A stretch of DNA of 64,000 nt from Leptolyngbya sp. PCC 7375 (GTDB taxonomy: Bacteria; Cyanobacteriota; Cyanobacteriia; Phormidesmidales; Phormidesmidaceae): positions 4,574,486 to 4,638,485 of the forward strand of contig NZ_JH993797.1 in assembly GCF_000316115.1 (NCBI RefSeq). Reading direction: 5' to 3'. Below the pieces are notes generated by a model. That model made no database searches, had not been told where the DNA came from, and saw only the letters and a list, made by a program, of their open reading frames with translations. The position numbers and the translations under genes were made by a program. Below, one piece after another: positions 25,712 to 35,190 of the stretch. Positions within the stretch are counted from its first letter, which is position 1; every line of letters starts with the position of its first letter.

Positions 25712-28075
25712 GTGGCTAATTGGATTGGCAAAGTCAAAAACGATCGGGTTAAAACAGCTTCTGTAGGTGCTACTAAAGTTGCTAAACAGAAACGGCCTAA
25801 GCCTCTCTATAAGAGCGTTTTGTTTTGGCTGGCGCTGTTGGCAGGAGCTGGTATAGCTGGGCCAGCAGCCCGTGGCTATCGATTTTGGCAAGAAGCCGAT
25901 GCCAATTTGCCCAATGTGTCTGATGCTTTGACCTTTGAGCGTACGGGTACCATCACTATCAAGGCGAATGATGGTAGTGTTCTTCAAAAAATTGGTCCGG
26001 CGACCCAGGAATATCTGGAGTTTGACGATATTCCGGATACGTTAGTCCAGGGGTTTATTGCCTCTGAAGATCGTCGGTTTTACGAGCACAATGGCATTGA
26101 CTACAAGGGTATTGCTCGGGCCATTAACTCTAACCTGCGTAATCGGCAGTTGTTAGAAGGGGCCAGCACAATTACGCAGCAGGTCGCCCGGATCATATTT
26201 TTGGACCAAGACCGGAGCTTTCAGCGAAAGTTTCGAGAAGCCTTACTTGCCAATAAATTAGAGCAAGAATTAGGCAAAGAGAAAATCCTAGAGCGCTACC
26301 TAAATCTGGTGTATTTAGGGGCAGGTGCCTACGGCGTGGCCGATGCTGCCTGGATTTATTTTGGTAAGACGGTTGAAGAGCTGACGGTTTCGGAAATTGC
26401 TCTGATTGCAGGTATGGCTCCTGCTCCCAGCTTTTACTCGCCGCTGGTGGATGAGGCGGCGGCCCGTCAGCAACGGGATAAAGTCATTAGTCGGATGCTG
26501 GAAAATGGGGTGGTTTCTCAGGCCCAGGCTGATACAGCTTATGAGAGTGAAGTAACGACTACGCCCAACGAGCCTAAGTTTCTCTATAGTGAGTTTCCCT
26601 ACTTCACTATTTATGTGCAGAAGCAATTGCCTCAGCTGATTTCTCAAGACGAGATTGAAGCAGGTGGTCTAGTGGTGGAAACTAGCTTGAACCCTAAATG
26701 GCAGCGGGCGGCTGAAACCACACTGGAAGAAGTCTTGGAGGAATATAGTGGCTGGCAGCGCTTTGAGCAAGGGTCAATTGTTGCGCTGAATCCTAAGACT
26801 GGTCAGGTCCATGCCATGGTGGGTGGCACTGACTTCGAGGACAGTCAGTTTAATCGGGTTACTCAAGCTCAGCGCCAGCCTGGTTCTACGTTTAAGGCAT
26901 TTGTTTATAGTGCTGCGATCGCAAGCGGCATGTCTCCCTATAAGGGCTATGTTGACGCCCGCTATGTTGTCGATGGTTATGAGCCTAAAAACTACGGCGA
27001 TCGCTTTAGCGGTAATGTTGAACTCCGCAGGGCGTTAGCATCCTCCATTAATATCGTGGCTGTTAAGGTTCTGGTGGAAGTTGGCTTTGAACCCGTGATT
27101 GCTTTAGCTAAACGGATGGGCATTAAATCAGATTTATTGCCCGCTTACTCCTTAGCTTTAGGGTCTTCAGAGGTGAATCTGCTGGAGCTTACAAATGCTT
27201 ACGGTACATTAGCTGCCAATGGCAAATATGTGGATGCCCACGGCATTAAGCGAATCACCAACCGTACTGGCGAAGTGCTGTATGAGTTTGTCGATGAGCC
27301 TAAGGCGGCCATTGATGAAACCTCCGCTGCCATCATGACCTGGATGATGCGCAGTGTGGTTGAAGGTGGCACTGGTAGCAACGCCTATATTAGTGGTCGA
27401 CAAATAGCAGGGAAAACAGGAACCTCTGAGAAAAATCGAGATCTGTGGTTTATCGGTTTTACGCCTCAGCTGGTGGTGGGTGTTTGGTTTGGTAATGATG
27501 ATAGTAGCCCCACTCGCGGGGCAAGTAGTACAGCAGCTTACGCCTGGCGGCAGTTTGTTTCTCAATTCATTGAAGATCTGCCAGTGGAAAAATTCCCAGA
27601 ACTACCCCGTTTGTCAGGTCGGAAGGGGTCAATTGAGGCAAAACCCATAAAACCAAGAAAAGTTGTGGCAGACAAGGCAGGCAGCCGTTCTTCGAGTGAA
27701 CCTGAGCCCCAAGCTTCCCCCCCACAGCGTTCAGAACCTGCACCCGTAGAAAATTCAGCTCCAGCGGCGTCTTCCGAGCCTGCAAATCCAAGAAGACAAC
27801 CGGAAGTGGGTCGTAGCAGTCGTCCGGCCCCAGCTCCCGCTCCTGTTGCTCCGGCCCCGGCCCCAGCACCTGCTGTTCCAGCGGTTACGTCATCTGACCC
27901 TGAGCCAGTGGCTGCCCCCGCGCCGATTGCGCCAGAGCCTGCTCCTGTTGCTCCGGCCCCAACTCCAGAACCCTCAGCTCCAGCGGCTCCGGCCCCAGCT
28001 CCGGCGGCCCCGGCGGCCCCAGCTCCAGTCGCGCCAGCGCCAAGTCCAGTGGATTCAGGAGCGTCTGCGGAGTAA
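25712..28075 (+). CDS. Class A penicillin-binding protein (PBP1a-type)
   Basis: A 787-residue bifunctional peptidoglycan synthase starting at GTG. A transmembrane anchor lies near residues 32-52. The glycosyltransferase domain has SEDRRFYEHNGIDYKGI and ASTITQQVAR (about 110-160). The transpeptidase has Ser392-Lys395 in GSTFKAF, Ser445-Ile-Asn447, and Lys568-Thr-Gly in GKTGTSEKN. All catalytic residues are kept. The last approximately 140 residues are an alanine/proline tail with repeated PAPAP and PVAPAP units, rich in charge only near its start, as seen in many cyanobacterial and actinobacterial PBPs. It probably spans or binds the periplasm and wall. Confidence 0.94.
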   Translation: MANWIGKVKNDRVKTASVGATKVAKQKRPKPLYKSVLFWLALLAGAGIAGPAARGYRFWQEADANLPNVSDALTFERTGTITIKANDGSVLQKIGPATQEYLEFDDIPDTLVQGFIASEDRRFYEHNGIDYKGIARAINSNLRNRQLLEGASTITQQVARIIFLDQDRSFQRKFREALLANKLEQELGKEKILERYLNLVYLGAGAYGVADAAWIYFGKTVEELTVSEIALIAGMAPAPSFYSPLVDEAAARQQRDKVISRMLENGVVSQAQADTAYESEVTTTPNEPKFLYSEFPYFTIYVQKQLPQLISQDEIEAGGLVVETSLNPKWQRAAETTLEEVLEEYSGWQRFEQGSIVALNPKTGQVHAMVGGTDFEDSQFNRVTQAQRQPGSTFKAFVYSAAIASGMSPYKGYVDARYVVDGYEPKNYGDRFSGNVELRRALASSINIVAVKVLVEVGFEPVIALAKRMGIKSDLLPAYSLALGSSEVNLLELTNAYGTLAANGKYVDAHGIKRITNRTGEVLYEFVDEPKAAIDETSAAIMTWMMRSVVEGGTGSNAYISGRQIAGKTGTSEKNRDLWFIGFTPQLVVGVWFGNDDSSPTRGASSTAAYAWRQFVSQFIEDLPVEKFPELPRLSGRKGSIEAKPIKPRKVVADKAGSRSSSEPEPQASPPQRSEPAPVENSAPAASSEPANPRRQPEVGRSSRPAPAPAPVAPAPAPAPAVPAVTSSDPEPVAAPAPIAPEPAPVAPAPTPEPSAPAAPAPAPAAPAAPAPVAPAPSPVDSGASAE
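27830..28065 (+). repeat. Low-complexity Pro/Ala-coding repeat at the 3' end of the PBP gene
   Basis: Imperfect repeats of units such as GCTCCGGCCCCAGCTCC code for alternating Ala-Pro. The G+C content is far above that of the flanking sequence. Length variation between strains is expected here because of replication slippage. Confidence 0.75.
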
Positions 28076-28163
28076 AATATAAAATGTAAATAATTGCTTA
28101 GATGCGTTGCGTTTTTTGCGCGTTTGTATCACGTAAGCATATTAGAAGAGGTTAGGCTGGTTT

Positions 28164-28379
28164 ATGGCATTTTTGTTCGGGGAAGTAGGTGCATCGGGCA
28201 TCCCCATGTATTATTTTCAATTAGTTTACGTAGTTGGCTTTATTGCTGCTGTTGTGATTGGCTCGCTCGCTTGGTACAACTCCAAGCGTCCTCCAGGTTG
28301 GGAAGATGCGGCACGTCCTGACTTTATACCCGATGTGGAAGCTAAGGATGAAGAGAGTCAGGAAAGCGATCAAGCCTAG
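28164..28379 (+). CDS. Small one-helix membrane protein, probably Psb35-like
   Basis: A 71-residue protein: a short N-terminus, one hydrophobic segment at about residues 16-40 (YYFQLVYVVGFIAAVVIGSL), the motif AWYNSKRPPGWEDAARP right after it, and an acidic tail (AKDEESQESD). From memory, the WYNSKRPxGWE pattern is that of the cyanobacterial photosystem II assembly protein Psb35, which associates with the CP47 module. The family call is by pattern recall and should be tested. The start ATG at 28164 is preceded by a GAGG-like sequence at about 28147. Confidence 0.55.
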   Translation: MAFLFGEVGASGIPMYYFQLVYVVGFIAAVVIGSLAWYNSKRPPGWEDAARPDFIPDVEAKDEESQESDQA

Positions 28380-28387
28380 GTCTGAGT

Positions 28388-28588
28388 TTAGTCAATCACG
28401 CGTAGGCGACCTTGACTGATCGCCTCAAAGATTTTTTGTACCTGTGCCTGTTCATGGCTGTTGAGTTGTGATTTGCCGAGCAGTGATGCCATCAGTGCCT
28501 GTTGAGTTTCGCGATTGATCCGGCGACGATTGAGGATGGTTTGCATGAGACCCTCTAGGGACTGAGTCGTAGCTTTGTGGTTTAGCAT
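28388..28588 (-). CDS. Conserved small helical protein, unknown function
   Basis: A 66-residue helical protein beginning MLNHKATTQSLEGLMQTIL, with basic ILNRRRINRETQQALM in the middle and VQKIFEAISQGRLRVID at the end. Small proteins of this kind, without signal or cysteines, are common in cyanobacteria. It converges on the Psb35-like gene with a gap of 8 bp. I recognise no characterised family. Confidence 0.62.
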   Translation of the reverse strand: MLNHKATTQSLEGLMQTILNRRRINRETQQALMASLLGKSQLNSHEQAQVQKIFEAISQGRLRVID

Positions 28589-28784
28589 GGCATTGGCTCC
28601 AAGGACAACTACAGGAAACAGAAATTAGTGAGTTATAAAGTCTTTGAAGAGAACTTTTATGTCTACTCCTAATATGCTCTCTGGGCAAGGTTTTCACCGT
28701 GATTTTTAGTATCTAAAACTGTGATCCTTGGCACGCTTTCAGGTGATTTAATTCAAGTTAAATAAAAGTATATTCAGAAGATTT

Positions 28785-29594
28785 TTAGGCGTTATCACTC
28801 TTGCAGCGAAAATACTCTGAGAGTGCGGCAATCAAACCTGAGACGAGAATGAGTAACACGCTCAAGGCATTGATGTCAGGTTTAATACCAGTTTTGACAC
28901 GACTGAAAATTTCAATTGGTAGCGGATTTGCCCCACCTGCGGTGAAGCTAGAAATCAGTAGGTCGTCCATGCTTAAAACAAAGGCTAACAAACACCCTGA
29001 CAAAATGGCTGGTGTTAGCTGCGGGATTAAGACTTTGATTAGGGCTTGGGTAGGGGTGGCACCCAGATCTAAGGCGGCTTCTTCTAGGTTGGGATCTAAT
29101 CCCTTGAGGCGGCTAGAGACAACGATGGCAATGTAGGCCAAGCAGAACACCATGTGGGCGGCTATGGCTGTCCATAAACTCAGTGGGATGGCTACAGATG
29201 CTAAGAAGACCAGTGTAGCGACTGCGATCGCAATATCTGGAATAATCAGCGGTAAATAGGAAATCCCGGTATACAGCGATTTACCTGGAAATCGATACTT
29301 CGATAACCCCACAGCCATTAACGTGCCAAGCACCGAAGAGACCGCAACAGCGCACAGGGCAATTTTGAGACTATCGCCCAGGGCAAAAAACAGCCGCTCA
29401 TCACCTAGCAACTTGCGATACCAGGTGAGGCTAAACCCCTTCCAAATAGCGCCATACCGCGACTCATTAAAGCTGTACACTCCCAAAATAATAATGGGGA
29501 TGTACATAAAGCTATACATGGCCAGGGTCAGCAGAGCCTGCCATGAGGGGAGCTTGCGTTCAGTTTTCTGATGGGTAGAGGCAGCAGGTTTCAT
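28785..29594 (-). CDS. potC: Spermidine/putrescine ABC transporter, permease PotC
   Basis: A 269-residue inner-membrane permease with six hydrophobic segments. The EAA loop (about residue 185) reads LEEAALDLGATPTQALIKVLIPQL. The order and sequence fit PotC. Its ATG overlaps the last codon of potB by 4 bp (29591-29594), so the pair is translationally coupled. It ends the potA-potD-potB-potC operon transcribed on the minus strand. Confidence 0.93.
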   Translation of the reverse strand: MKPAASTHQKTERKLPSWQALLTLAMYSFMYIPIIILGVYSFNESRYGAIWKGFSLTWYRKLLGDERLFFALGDSLKIALCAVAVSSVLGTLMAVGLSKYRFPGKSLYTGISYLPLIIPDIAIAVATLVFLASVAIPLSLWTAIAAHMVFCLAYIAIVVSSRLKGLDPNLEEAALDLGATPTQALIKVLIPQLTPAILSGCLLAFVLSMDDLLISSFTAGGANPLPIEIFSRVKTGIKPDINALSVLLILVSGLIAALSEYFRCKSDNA

Positions 29595-30508
29595 GAATAA
29601 AGCTCAGGGTTGCGATCGCCATATTTGAGTAAAAGTGCGATCGCTAAGCTCACCATCAAGATCAACACCATACTCAGCGCAGAACCAAACCCCCAATTAC
29701 GAGCTACTCCCAAAAACTGGTTATAGATCAATCGGGAGATAGTCATGCTGTTGGGACCTCCCAGCAGCGTGGGCACCACAAAATCACCCAGGCTGGTAAC
29801 AAACACCAGCAAGCAGCCAGCCGCAATTCCTGGCATGGTTTGAGGCACAGTGACGCGCCAAAACGCTATGCGTGGATTTGCGCCTAGGTCGGCAGCTGCC
29901 TCCAGGAGCTGCAAATCTAACCGCTCCAGAGAGGCATATAAAATTAGCACCATATAGGGCAGAAAACTATAGGTCATGCCGATATACACGGCCCAGGGTG
30001 TATTCATCAAGTCTTGAGTTGGTAATCCCAGGGTGCTCAAGACCAGGTTAATCACCCCAGAGCGTCTGAGTAGCGTGATCCAGGCATAGGTGCGCAGCAA
30101 TGATGATGTCCAAAGGGGCAAAATAAATAGCACCAATAGCAAGTTTCGCCATCGCTTAGGTGCCATGAGGGCTAACCAGTAGGCCACTGGAAAGCCCAGG
30201 AGTAAGCACAATAATGTGGTGCCCATTGCAAATGTAGCTGAGCGCTGTAAAACCTTTAGATAAGTAGGTTCTAAAATTCTGAGATAGTTGAGTGGGCCAT
30301 AACCTTCAATTGCCTCGCCTGGTCTCAGGCCGGGTACCAGGCTCAACTCTCCAATCAGCAAGGTTGGCAGCACAATTAACAGCAACAGCCATATCCCTGC
30401 TGGTCCTAATAATCCTAACGGCCTTACACTTGCCCTGAGCTTCTGTCCAATGGTGGCCATCTTCAGGGCTTTTGGTAAGGCCGCTGTTGGTCCAATGCCT
30501 CTATCCAT
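29591..30508 (-). CDS. potB: Spermidine/putrescine ABC transporter, permease PotB
   Basis: About 305 residues when started at the ATG at 30508. An upstream in-frame TTG at 30577 would overlap potD by 65 bp and is less likely. A basic N-terminus leads into six hydrophobic segments. The EAA-type loop LLEAAADLGANPRIAFWRVTVPQT (about residues 200-225) marks the ATPase contact. The gene begins 4 bp from the potD stop and overlaps potC by 4 bp, which confirms a tight operon. Confidence 0.92.
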   Translation of the reverse strand: MDRGIGPTAALPKALKMATIGQKLRASVRPLGLLGPAGIWLLLLIVLPTLLIGELSLVPGLRPGEAIEGYGPLNYLRILEPTYLKVLQRSATFAMGTTLLCLLLGFPVAYWLALMAPKRWRNLLLVLFILPLWTSSLLRTYAWITLLRRSGVINLVLSTLGLPTQDLMNTPWAVYIGMTYSFLPYMVLILYASLERLDLQLLEAAADLGANPRIAFWRVTVPQTMPGIAAGCLLVFVTSLGDFVVPTLLGGPNSMTISRLIYNQFLGVARNWGFGSALSMVLILMVSLAIALLLKYGDRNPELYS

Positions 30509-30512
30509 TACT

Positions 30513-31658
30513 TTAGGCGCTGGTAACTTTAGTCCAGTACTCGTCGTAAAGGGCGTTAGCCTCACCAACCGGAGCAATGCCTTCGCACTTGGCTAGGATA
30601 TCCTCGGGAGGGAATAAATTTTTATTGTCCAGAAGCTCTTGGGAGAGCATCGTCATCGCTTCTCCATTAGGCGTGGCAAAGAACAAACGCTCTACCGTAT
30701 CTTTTGAAACCTGGGGCTGCAGGTTGAAATTAATCCACTCATATGCCGCCTCCACATTGGGTGCAGATGCGGGAATCACCATGGTGTCTGTCCAAACCGA
30801 GGAGCCACTTTCTGGAATCACGTACTTGAAATTGGGGTTTTCAAGACTGACTGGGATACCTTCTACTGAATACACCATGGACAGTAATAAGTCACCGCTC
30901 AGTAGTTCGTCTTGCCAGCCAAATGACTTGAATGATGCCAGAGAAGGCTTGAGTTCAAGCAGTTTCTGGTAGGCCTCTTCTAGCTGGGCAGGGTCAGTGG
31001 CGTTATAGGAATATCCCAAGGAGCTAAGCACTGCCCCCATGGTTTCGCGCACATCGTCAAGCATGGTCATTTTGCGCGATAGGACGTCACTGTTATCCCA
31101 GAGATAATCCCAATCTGTAGGTGCTGTAGTCAGGACTTCAGAGTTATAGAGTAGACCTGTGGTGCCCCAGCTGTAAGGAATGCTGTGGGTATTGTCTTCA
31201 TCGTATACAGGGCTCTTCCACTTCTCCCGCATTTTGTCTAAGCCTACGAGTCGAGACTTATCCAATTCGGTGAGCATACCTAGACCGATCATCTCAGTGG
31301 CCATGTAGTCTGACGGATAAAGCAAACTGTAGTTCGCTCCACCACCGGCCTGCATCTTAGCCAACATGGTTTCATTGGAATCATAGACGTCGATTTTGAC
31401 TTCTATGCCAGTGGCTTCCGTGAACTGTGCAGCGAGTTCATCGTCTGTATAGTCAGCCCACGTATAAATGTGTAGTGTGCCAGAGGCTGGGGCTGAATCA
31501 GTCGTATCAGCACTGGGGGGAGTTTCGGTGGTCTCGCCAATGGTACGGCGACAGTTCGACAGACCGACTCCAGCTAGGGCTGCTACAGAGCCTTGCAAAA
31601 AACGGCGACGAGACGTACGCGAAAACAAAGATGAATTGCGGGATAGTCGGCGGGGCAC
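30513..31658 (-). CDS. potD: Spermidine/putrescine ABC transporter, substrate-binding protein PotD
   Basis: A 381-residue extracellular solute-binding protein. The N-terminus has the twin-arginine-like motif SRRRFLQGSVAALAG, and LSNC follows as a possible lipobox, so export by Tat and lipid anchoring are both possible. The PotD/PotF fold is seen in LHIYTWADYTDDELAAQFTEATGIEV, in YPSDYMATEM and in PYSWGTTGLLYN. It binds polyamines in the periplasm. A 158-bp gap separates it from potA; potB follows directly. Confidence 0.93.
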   Translation of the reverse strand: MPRRLSRNSSLFSRTSRRRFLQGSVAALAGVGLSNCRRTIGETTETPPSADTTDSAPASGTLHIYTWADYTDDELAAQFTEATGIEVKIDVYDSNETMLAKMQAGGGANYSLLYPSDYMATEMIGLGMLTELDKSRLVGLDKMREKWKSPVYDEDNTHSIPYSWGTTGLLYNSEVLTTAPTDWDYLWDNSDVLSRKMTMLDDVRETMGAVLSSLGYSYNATDPAQLEEAYQKLLELKPSLASFKSFGWQDELLSGDLLLSMVYSVEGIPVSLENPNFKYVIPESGSSVWTDTMVIPASAPNVEAAYEWINFNLQPQVSKDTVERLFFATPNGEAMTMLSQELLDNKNLFPPEDILAKCEGIAPVGEANALYDEYWTKVTSA

Positions 31659-31816
31659 AGTCTTTCTCTCCTCTAAGCAGACACCATGAATACTTTAGAA
31701 CCACTTCCTGACCTTAGGCTATTGGGAAATCGGAATTTGTTCATGTCGATCGTTATCAGGGGGTAGGAACGACTTGGTTTTGAAATCAGGAGTAGCTGAG
31801 TTATCGATAACCTTGA

Positions 31817-32962
31817 TTATGTGGGGCTATGGTCTATAAGGACCTGGCAGTCAGGGGCAGCCCAAGATACATGGACTGGAGTTCCTGGTTGATACGTCAT
31901 ATGGTTTGGTTGCAGCACGCGCAACTGTTCACCTGTAGCTAACTCAATAATGCAATGAATATGGGGACCTGTGTATAGGGTGTGTTTAACTTCACCTGCA
32001 TAACAGTTGTCATGGTTGATAGGTTTTGCTATCTCAGCTTTAGCTCTCAGGTGAATTTTTTCAGGGCGAATACTAATATCCACTAAGCTACTACCGTTAA
32101 GCTGCTTCAAGTCTGTAGATGAGGGGGAAAGAGCTACCTGAAGACCGTTTGCGGTGACCAGCGTTAGCGGCTGGTTTTGAATCTGTCCTGAGAGTAAATT
32201 GGTATCACCGATAAAGTCAGCGACAAATGCGGTTGTGGGGTGTTCATAGATTTCATTGGGCGAGCCCACCTGTTCGATGCAGCCATCTTTCATCACCGCA
32301 ATGCGATCAGAGAGGGAAAGTGCTTCTTCTTGGTCGTGGGTCACCATGATGAAGGTAATCCCCAAACGTTGGTGCAGGTTCGAAAGTTCAACCTGCATCT
32401 GTTTGCGCAGCTTTAAATCCAAAGCTCCCAATGGCTCATCCAGAAGCATCACTGCGGGGCGATTCACAAGGGCACGGGCCAAAGCCACCCGCTGTTTTTG
32501 GCCTCCAGATAACTGATTGGGAAACCGTCTGGCAAAGCTTTCCATTTGCACCAAATTGAGGGCTTCCCCTACCTGGTGGCGCAGCTCAGACTTGGGAGTT
32601 TTTTTGATTTTGAGGCCAAATGCTACGTTGTCCCATACGCTCATGTGGTTAAACAAAGCGTAGCTCTGAAATACAGTATTGACTGAACGGCGGTGGGCCG
32701 GCACGCCATTCATACACTGCCCTTGAATGGTTAATTCGCCGGAGGTGAGTGTCTCAAAACCAGCAATCATACGGAGTGTAGTGGTTTTTCCACATCCCGA
32801 TGGTCCGAGGATGCTAAAGAACTCTCCCTGTCGAATCTGTAAATTAAGGCCTTGAACTGCCGTCTCATCCCCAAAGGTTTTGACGACGTCTTTGAGTTCT
32901 ACATCCAATGCTGCCGCTAGTGTGTCTGCTGGCGGAGAGATCGTTTGAGCCATAGGATGCAA
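31817..32962 (-). CDS. potA: Spermidine/putrescine ABC transporter, ATPase PotA
   Basis: A 381-residue ATPase of the polyamine/Fe/maltose group. Walker A is GPSGCGKTT, the signature LSGGQKQRVALARAL, Walker B VMLLDEPLGALD, the H loop VTHDQEEA. The C-terminal domain (about 255-381) is the TOBE/OB module of PotA-like ATPases (IRPEKIHL, VSWAAPDCQVL). It heads the operon potA-potD-potB-potC. The ATG at 32962 or the one at 32953 (MAQTIS) could be the start; the second gives a more usual N-terminus. Confidence 0.94.
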   Translation of the reverse strand: MHPMAQTISPPADTLAAALDVELKDVVKTFGDETAVQGLNLQIRQGEFFSILGPSGCGKTTTLRMIAGFETLTSGELTIQGQCMNGVPAHRRSVNTVFQSYALFNHMSVWDNVAFGLKIKKTPKSELRHQVGEALNLVQMESFARRFPNQLSGGQKQRVALARALVNRPAVMLLDEPLGALDLKLRKQMQVELSNLHQRLGITFIMVTHDQEEALSLSDRIAVMKDGCIEQVGSPNEIYEHPTTAFVADFIGDTNLLSGQIQNQPLTLVTANGLQVALSPSSTDLKQLNGSSLVDISIRPEKIHLRAKAEIAKPINHDNCYAGEVKHTLYTGPHIHCIIELATGEQLRVLQPNHMTYQPGTPVHVSWAAPDCQVLIDHSPT

Positions 32963-33360
32963 CCCTCATGATTGTCCATTTGAATTATTTTACGGTCAGT
33001 AGCCCAAAATCCCAATTAATTGGTAGGGGCAATATTCAGGGAGTGATGAGATGTGGGGGCAATGGTACCCAAACCATGACGTGTTGCCAGATGCTTGGTT
33101 GCTGTGATGTTGAGCATTTTCATTCTTCTGAGATTTTGCCTTAGGAGCTACACTGTTCAAAGCTTAGGCTATCTATTTGGACGCAGTTTTAGCTTAGGTA
33201 TGTAAATCTATTAATCACTGATAATCACTGAATGGGTGGATGGAACCTGTAATTTGAGGATTATGGCTTGATGGTATCTCCCCTCATGCCTCTCTCCATT
33301 CGCCGCTGACCTGTTTCTATAATTTTGCCCCGTCGCTAAAATTTTCCAGCATAGTCAATC
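32963..33360. other. Intergenic region between divergent potA and PBP2 genes
   Basis: This 398-bp stretch should hold the promoters of both the pot operon and PBP2. I see no gene. It contains an exact tandem pair of TAATCACTGA (33212-33231) and a short GGGGGCAAT-type repeat segment. No tRNA or riboswitch motif was found. Confidence 0.5.
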
Positions 33361-35190
33361 ATGGTCTTTCTTCAATACCCCTCTGCAAAGGTTGAAAAAA
33401 AGGGAGGACGCACCGTTGGTCGCCAATACCAGTCAGTGATCATGATGCTTTTTGTGTCGTTGGTGATGCTGGGAGGCATTGGTAGTCGGCTGTTTTATTT
33501 GCAACTGGTGGAAGGCGAACGCAACCGTGAGCTGGCCGAAGAAAATCGGATTTTGCTGCTGCCAAGACGACCGGCTCGAGGCACGATGTTTGACCGCAAA
33601 GGCAAAATTTTGGCGGGTAGTCGTCTTTCTCACTCGGTTTCTATTTGGCCCATTGCACTACCGGTGGATCAACGTGATCGAGTGGTAGAGCGTCTAGCTC
33701 AGTTATTGGAAATCCCAGAAGAGGAGATTCAGCAACGGATTGCATCGGCTGGATATGAGTCGACTCAGTCCATTGCGATCGCCCGTGGCCTGAGTCCGGC
33801 TCAGACCACCGCCCTGGCCGAATATGCATCGGAACTACCGGGTGTGCGAGTGGAGGCAGAAGCGATCCGAAGCTATCCCAATGGTGACCTGGCCGCCCAT
33901 GTCATTGGCTATACAGGGGAGATTGACGAAGCAGAATTTGATCAAATGGCAGCGGATGGGCGCGACTATCGCCTTGGGGATATCATTGGCAAAATGGGTT
34001 CTGAAAAATCCTTTGAATCAATGTTGCGTGGCGTTTGGGGCGGTCAGCAGGTGGAGGTCGACAGTGCTGGCAATGTTCTCAGTATTTTGGGGGAAAAACC
34101 GCCTCAATCGGGTCAAAATATTCGCCTGACATTGGATTTGGAGCTACAGAAATCTGCTGAAAAGGCTTTAGGTGATAACGTTGGAGCCATTATTGCCATG
34201 GATCCCAATGATGGGGCGATCTTGGCCATGGTTAGTCGACCTACATTTGATCCCAATATTTTTTCTACCCGGATTACCCAAGCCCAGTGGGAGCAGCTGA
34301 ACAGCCGTGGCAATCCATTTTTGAATCGTTCTCTACAGGCGTATCCACCCGCTAGTACCTTTAAAATCATTACCACTGCTGCTGCAATTGAATCGGGGAC
34401 ATTTGCGCCCAATACCGTTTTACCCACCTTCCCCAATATCAATGCGGGGGGCATTTTATTTTGGGACTGGAACAATGCTGGATTTGGTCCCCTGGGATTT
34501 GTCGGAGCCATGCAGTGGAGCAGCGACACCTTTTTCTATCAGGTGGGGATGAGGATGGGGCATAAACCCATCATCGAGTGGATGCGCAAGTATGGCTTGG
34601 GAGAGAAAACGGGCATTGAACTAGGATCTGAGGAGGCGGCTGGGTTGGTGCCTGACGAGGCCTGGAAACAGGAAATGCTTGAAGAGCCATGGTATCTAGG
34701 GGACACCATTAACATGACCATCGGCCAGGGCTATATGCAGGTAACACCGCTACAAACGGCGGTGATGTTTGCGATCGCAGCCAACGGCGGTTATCGGGTC
34801 ACCCCTCACTTATTATTAGATGGTGCTGAGTCCAAACAGTGGAAAACGTCCGTTGGCATGCAGCCTGAGACTATCAAGGTGATTCAAGATGGTTTGCGCA
34901 AGGTGGTGACCAGTGGTACAGGTACCCGATTAAACGTTCCTACAATTCCAACACCAGCTGGTAAAAGCGGTACGGCAGAAGCACCTCCCTTTGAAAACCA
35001 CGCCTGGTTTGGGGCCTACGCCCCCTTTGAAAACCCTGAGGTTTTGGTTGTAGCGTTTGGTGAGCACTCCGGTGGTGGTGGTGGTTCCTTTGCTGCCCCC
35101 ATGGTGAAAGAAGTACTGGAGGTCTATTTCAACGGGCCATCGAAGAAAAAGAAGGATGAGGAAAAGGCACCACAGCAGTCCGCAGGATAG
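33361..35190 (+). CDS. mrdA: Penicillin-binding protein 2, class B transpeptidase
   Basis: A 609-residue monofunctional transpeptidase of cell elongation. A transmembrane anchor lies near residues 25-48. The PBP dimerisation domain follows (GTMFDRKGKILAG, then YPNGDLAAHVIGYTGEID). The transpeptidase domain shows the active serine in PPASTFKIITTAAA, the SxN segment (WSSDTFFYQ), and KSGTAEAPP as the KTG box. The length and motif order fit PBP2/MrdA, which works with RodA in rod-type growth. A repeat array begins directly at its stop codon. Confidence 0.93.
   Translation: MVFLQYPSAKVEKKGGRTVGRQYQSVIMMLFVSLVMLGGIGSRLFYLQLVEGERNRELAEENRILLLPRRPARGTMFDRKGKILAGSRLSHSVSIWPIALPVDQRDRVVERLAQLLEIPEEEIQQRIASAGYESTQSIAIARGLSPAQTTALAEYASELPGVRVEAEAIRSYPNGDLAAHVIGYTGEIDEAEFDQMAADGRDYRLGDIIGKMGSEKSFESMLRGVWGGQQVEVDSAGNVLSILGEKPPQSGQNIRLTLDLELQKSAEKALGDNVGAIIAMDPNDGAILAMVSRPTFDPNIFSTRITQAQWEQLNSRGNPFLNRSLQAYPPASTFKIITTAAAIESGTFAPNTVLPTFPNINAGGILFWDWNNAGFGPLGFVGAMQWSSDTFFYQVGMRMGHKPIIEWMRKYGLGEKTGIELGSEEAAGLVPDEAWKQEMLEEPWYLGDTINMTIGQGYMQVTPLQTAVMFAIAANGGYRVTPHLLLDGAESKQWKTSVGMQPETIKVIQDGLRKVVTSGTGTRLNVPTIPTPAGKSGTAEAPPFENHAWFGAYAPFENPEVLVVAFGEHSGGGGGSFAAPMVKEVLEVYFNGPSKKKKDEEKAPQQSAG

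Noticed and set aside
28094..28321. 75-codon frame overlapping the Psb35-like gene in another phase
   Set aside because: The 28164-28379 frame has a clear membrane helix and motif; the other is Cys/Arg/Ser-rich shadow sequence.
30509..30577. Longer potB starting at TTG 30577
   Set aside because: It would overlap potD by 65 bp with a rare start codon; the ATG at 30508 gives the usual short basic N-terminus.
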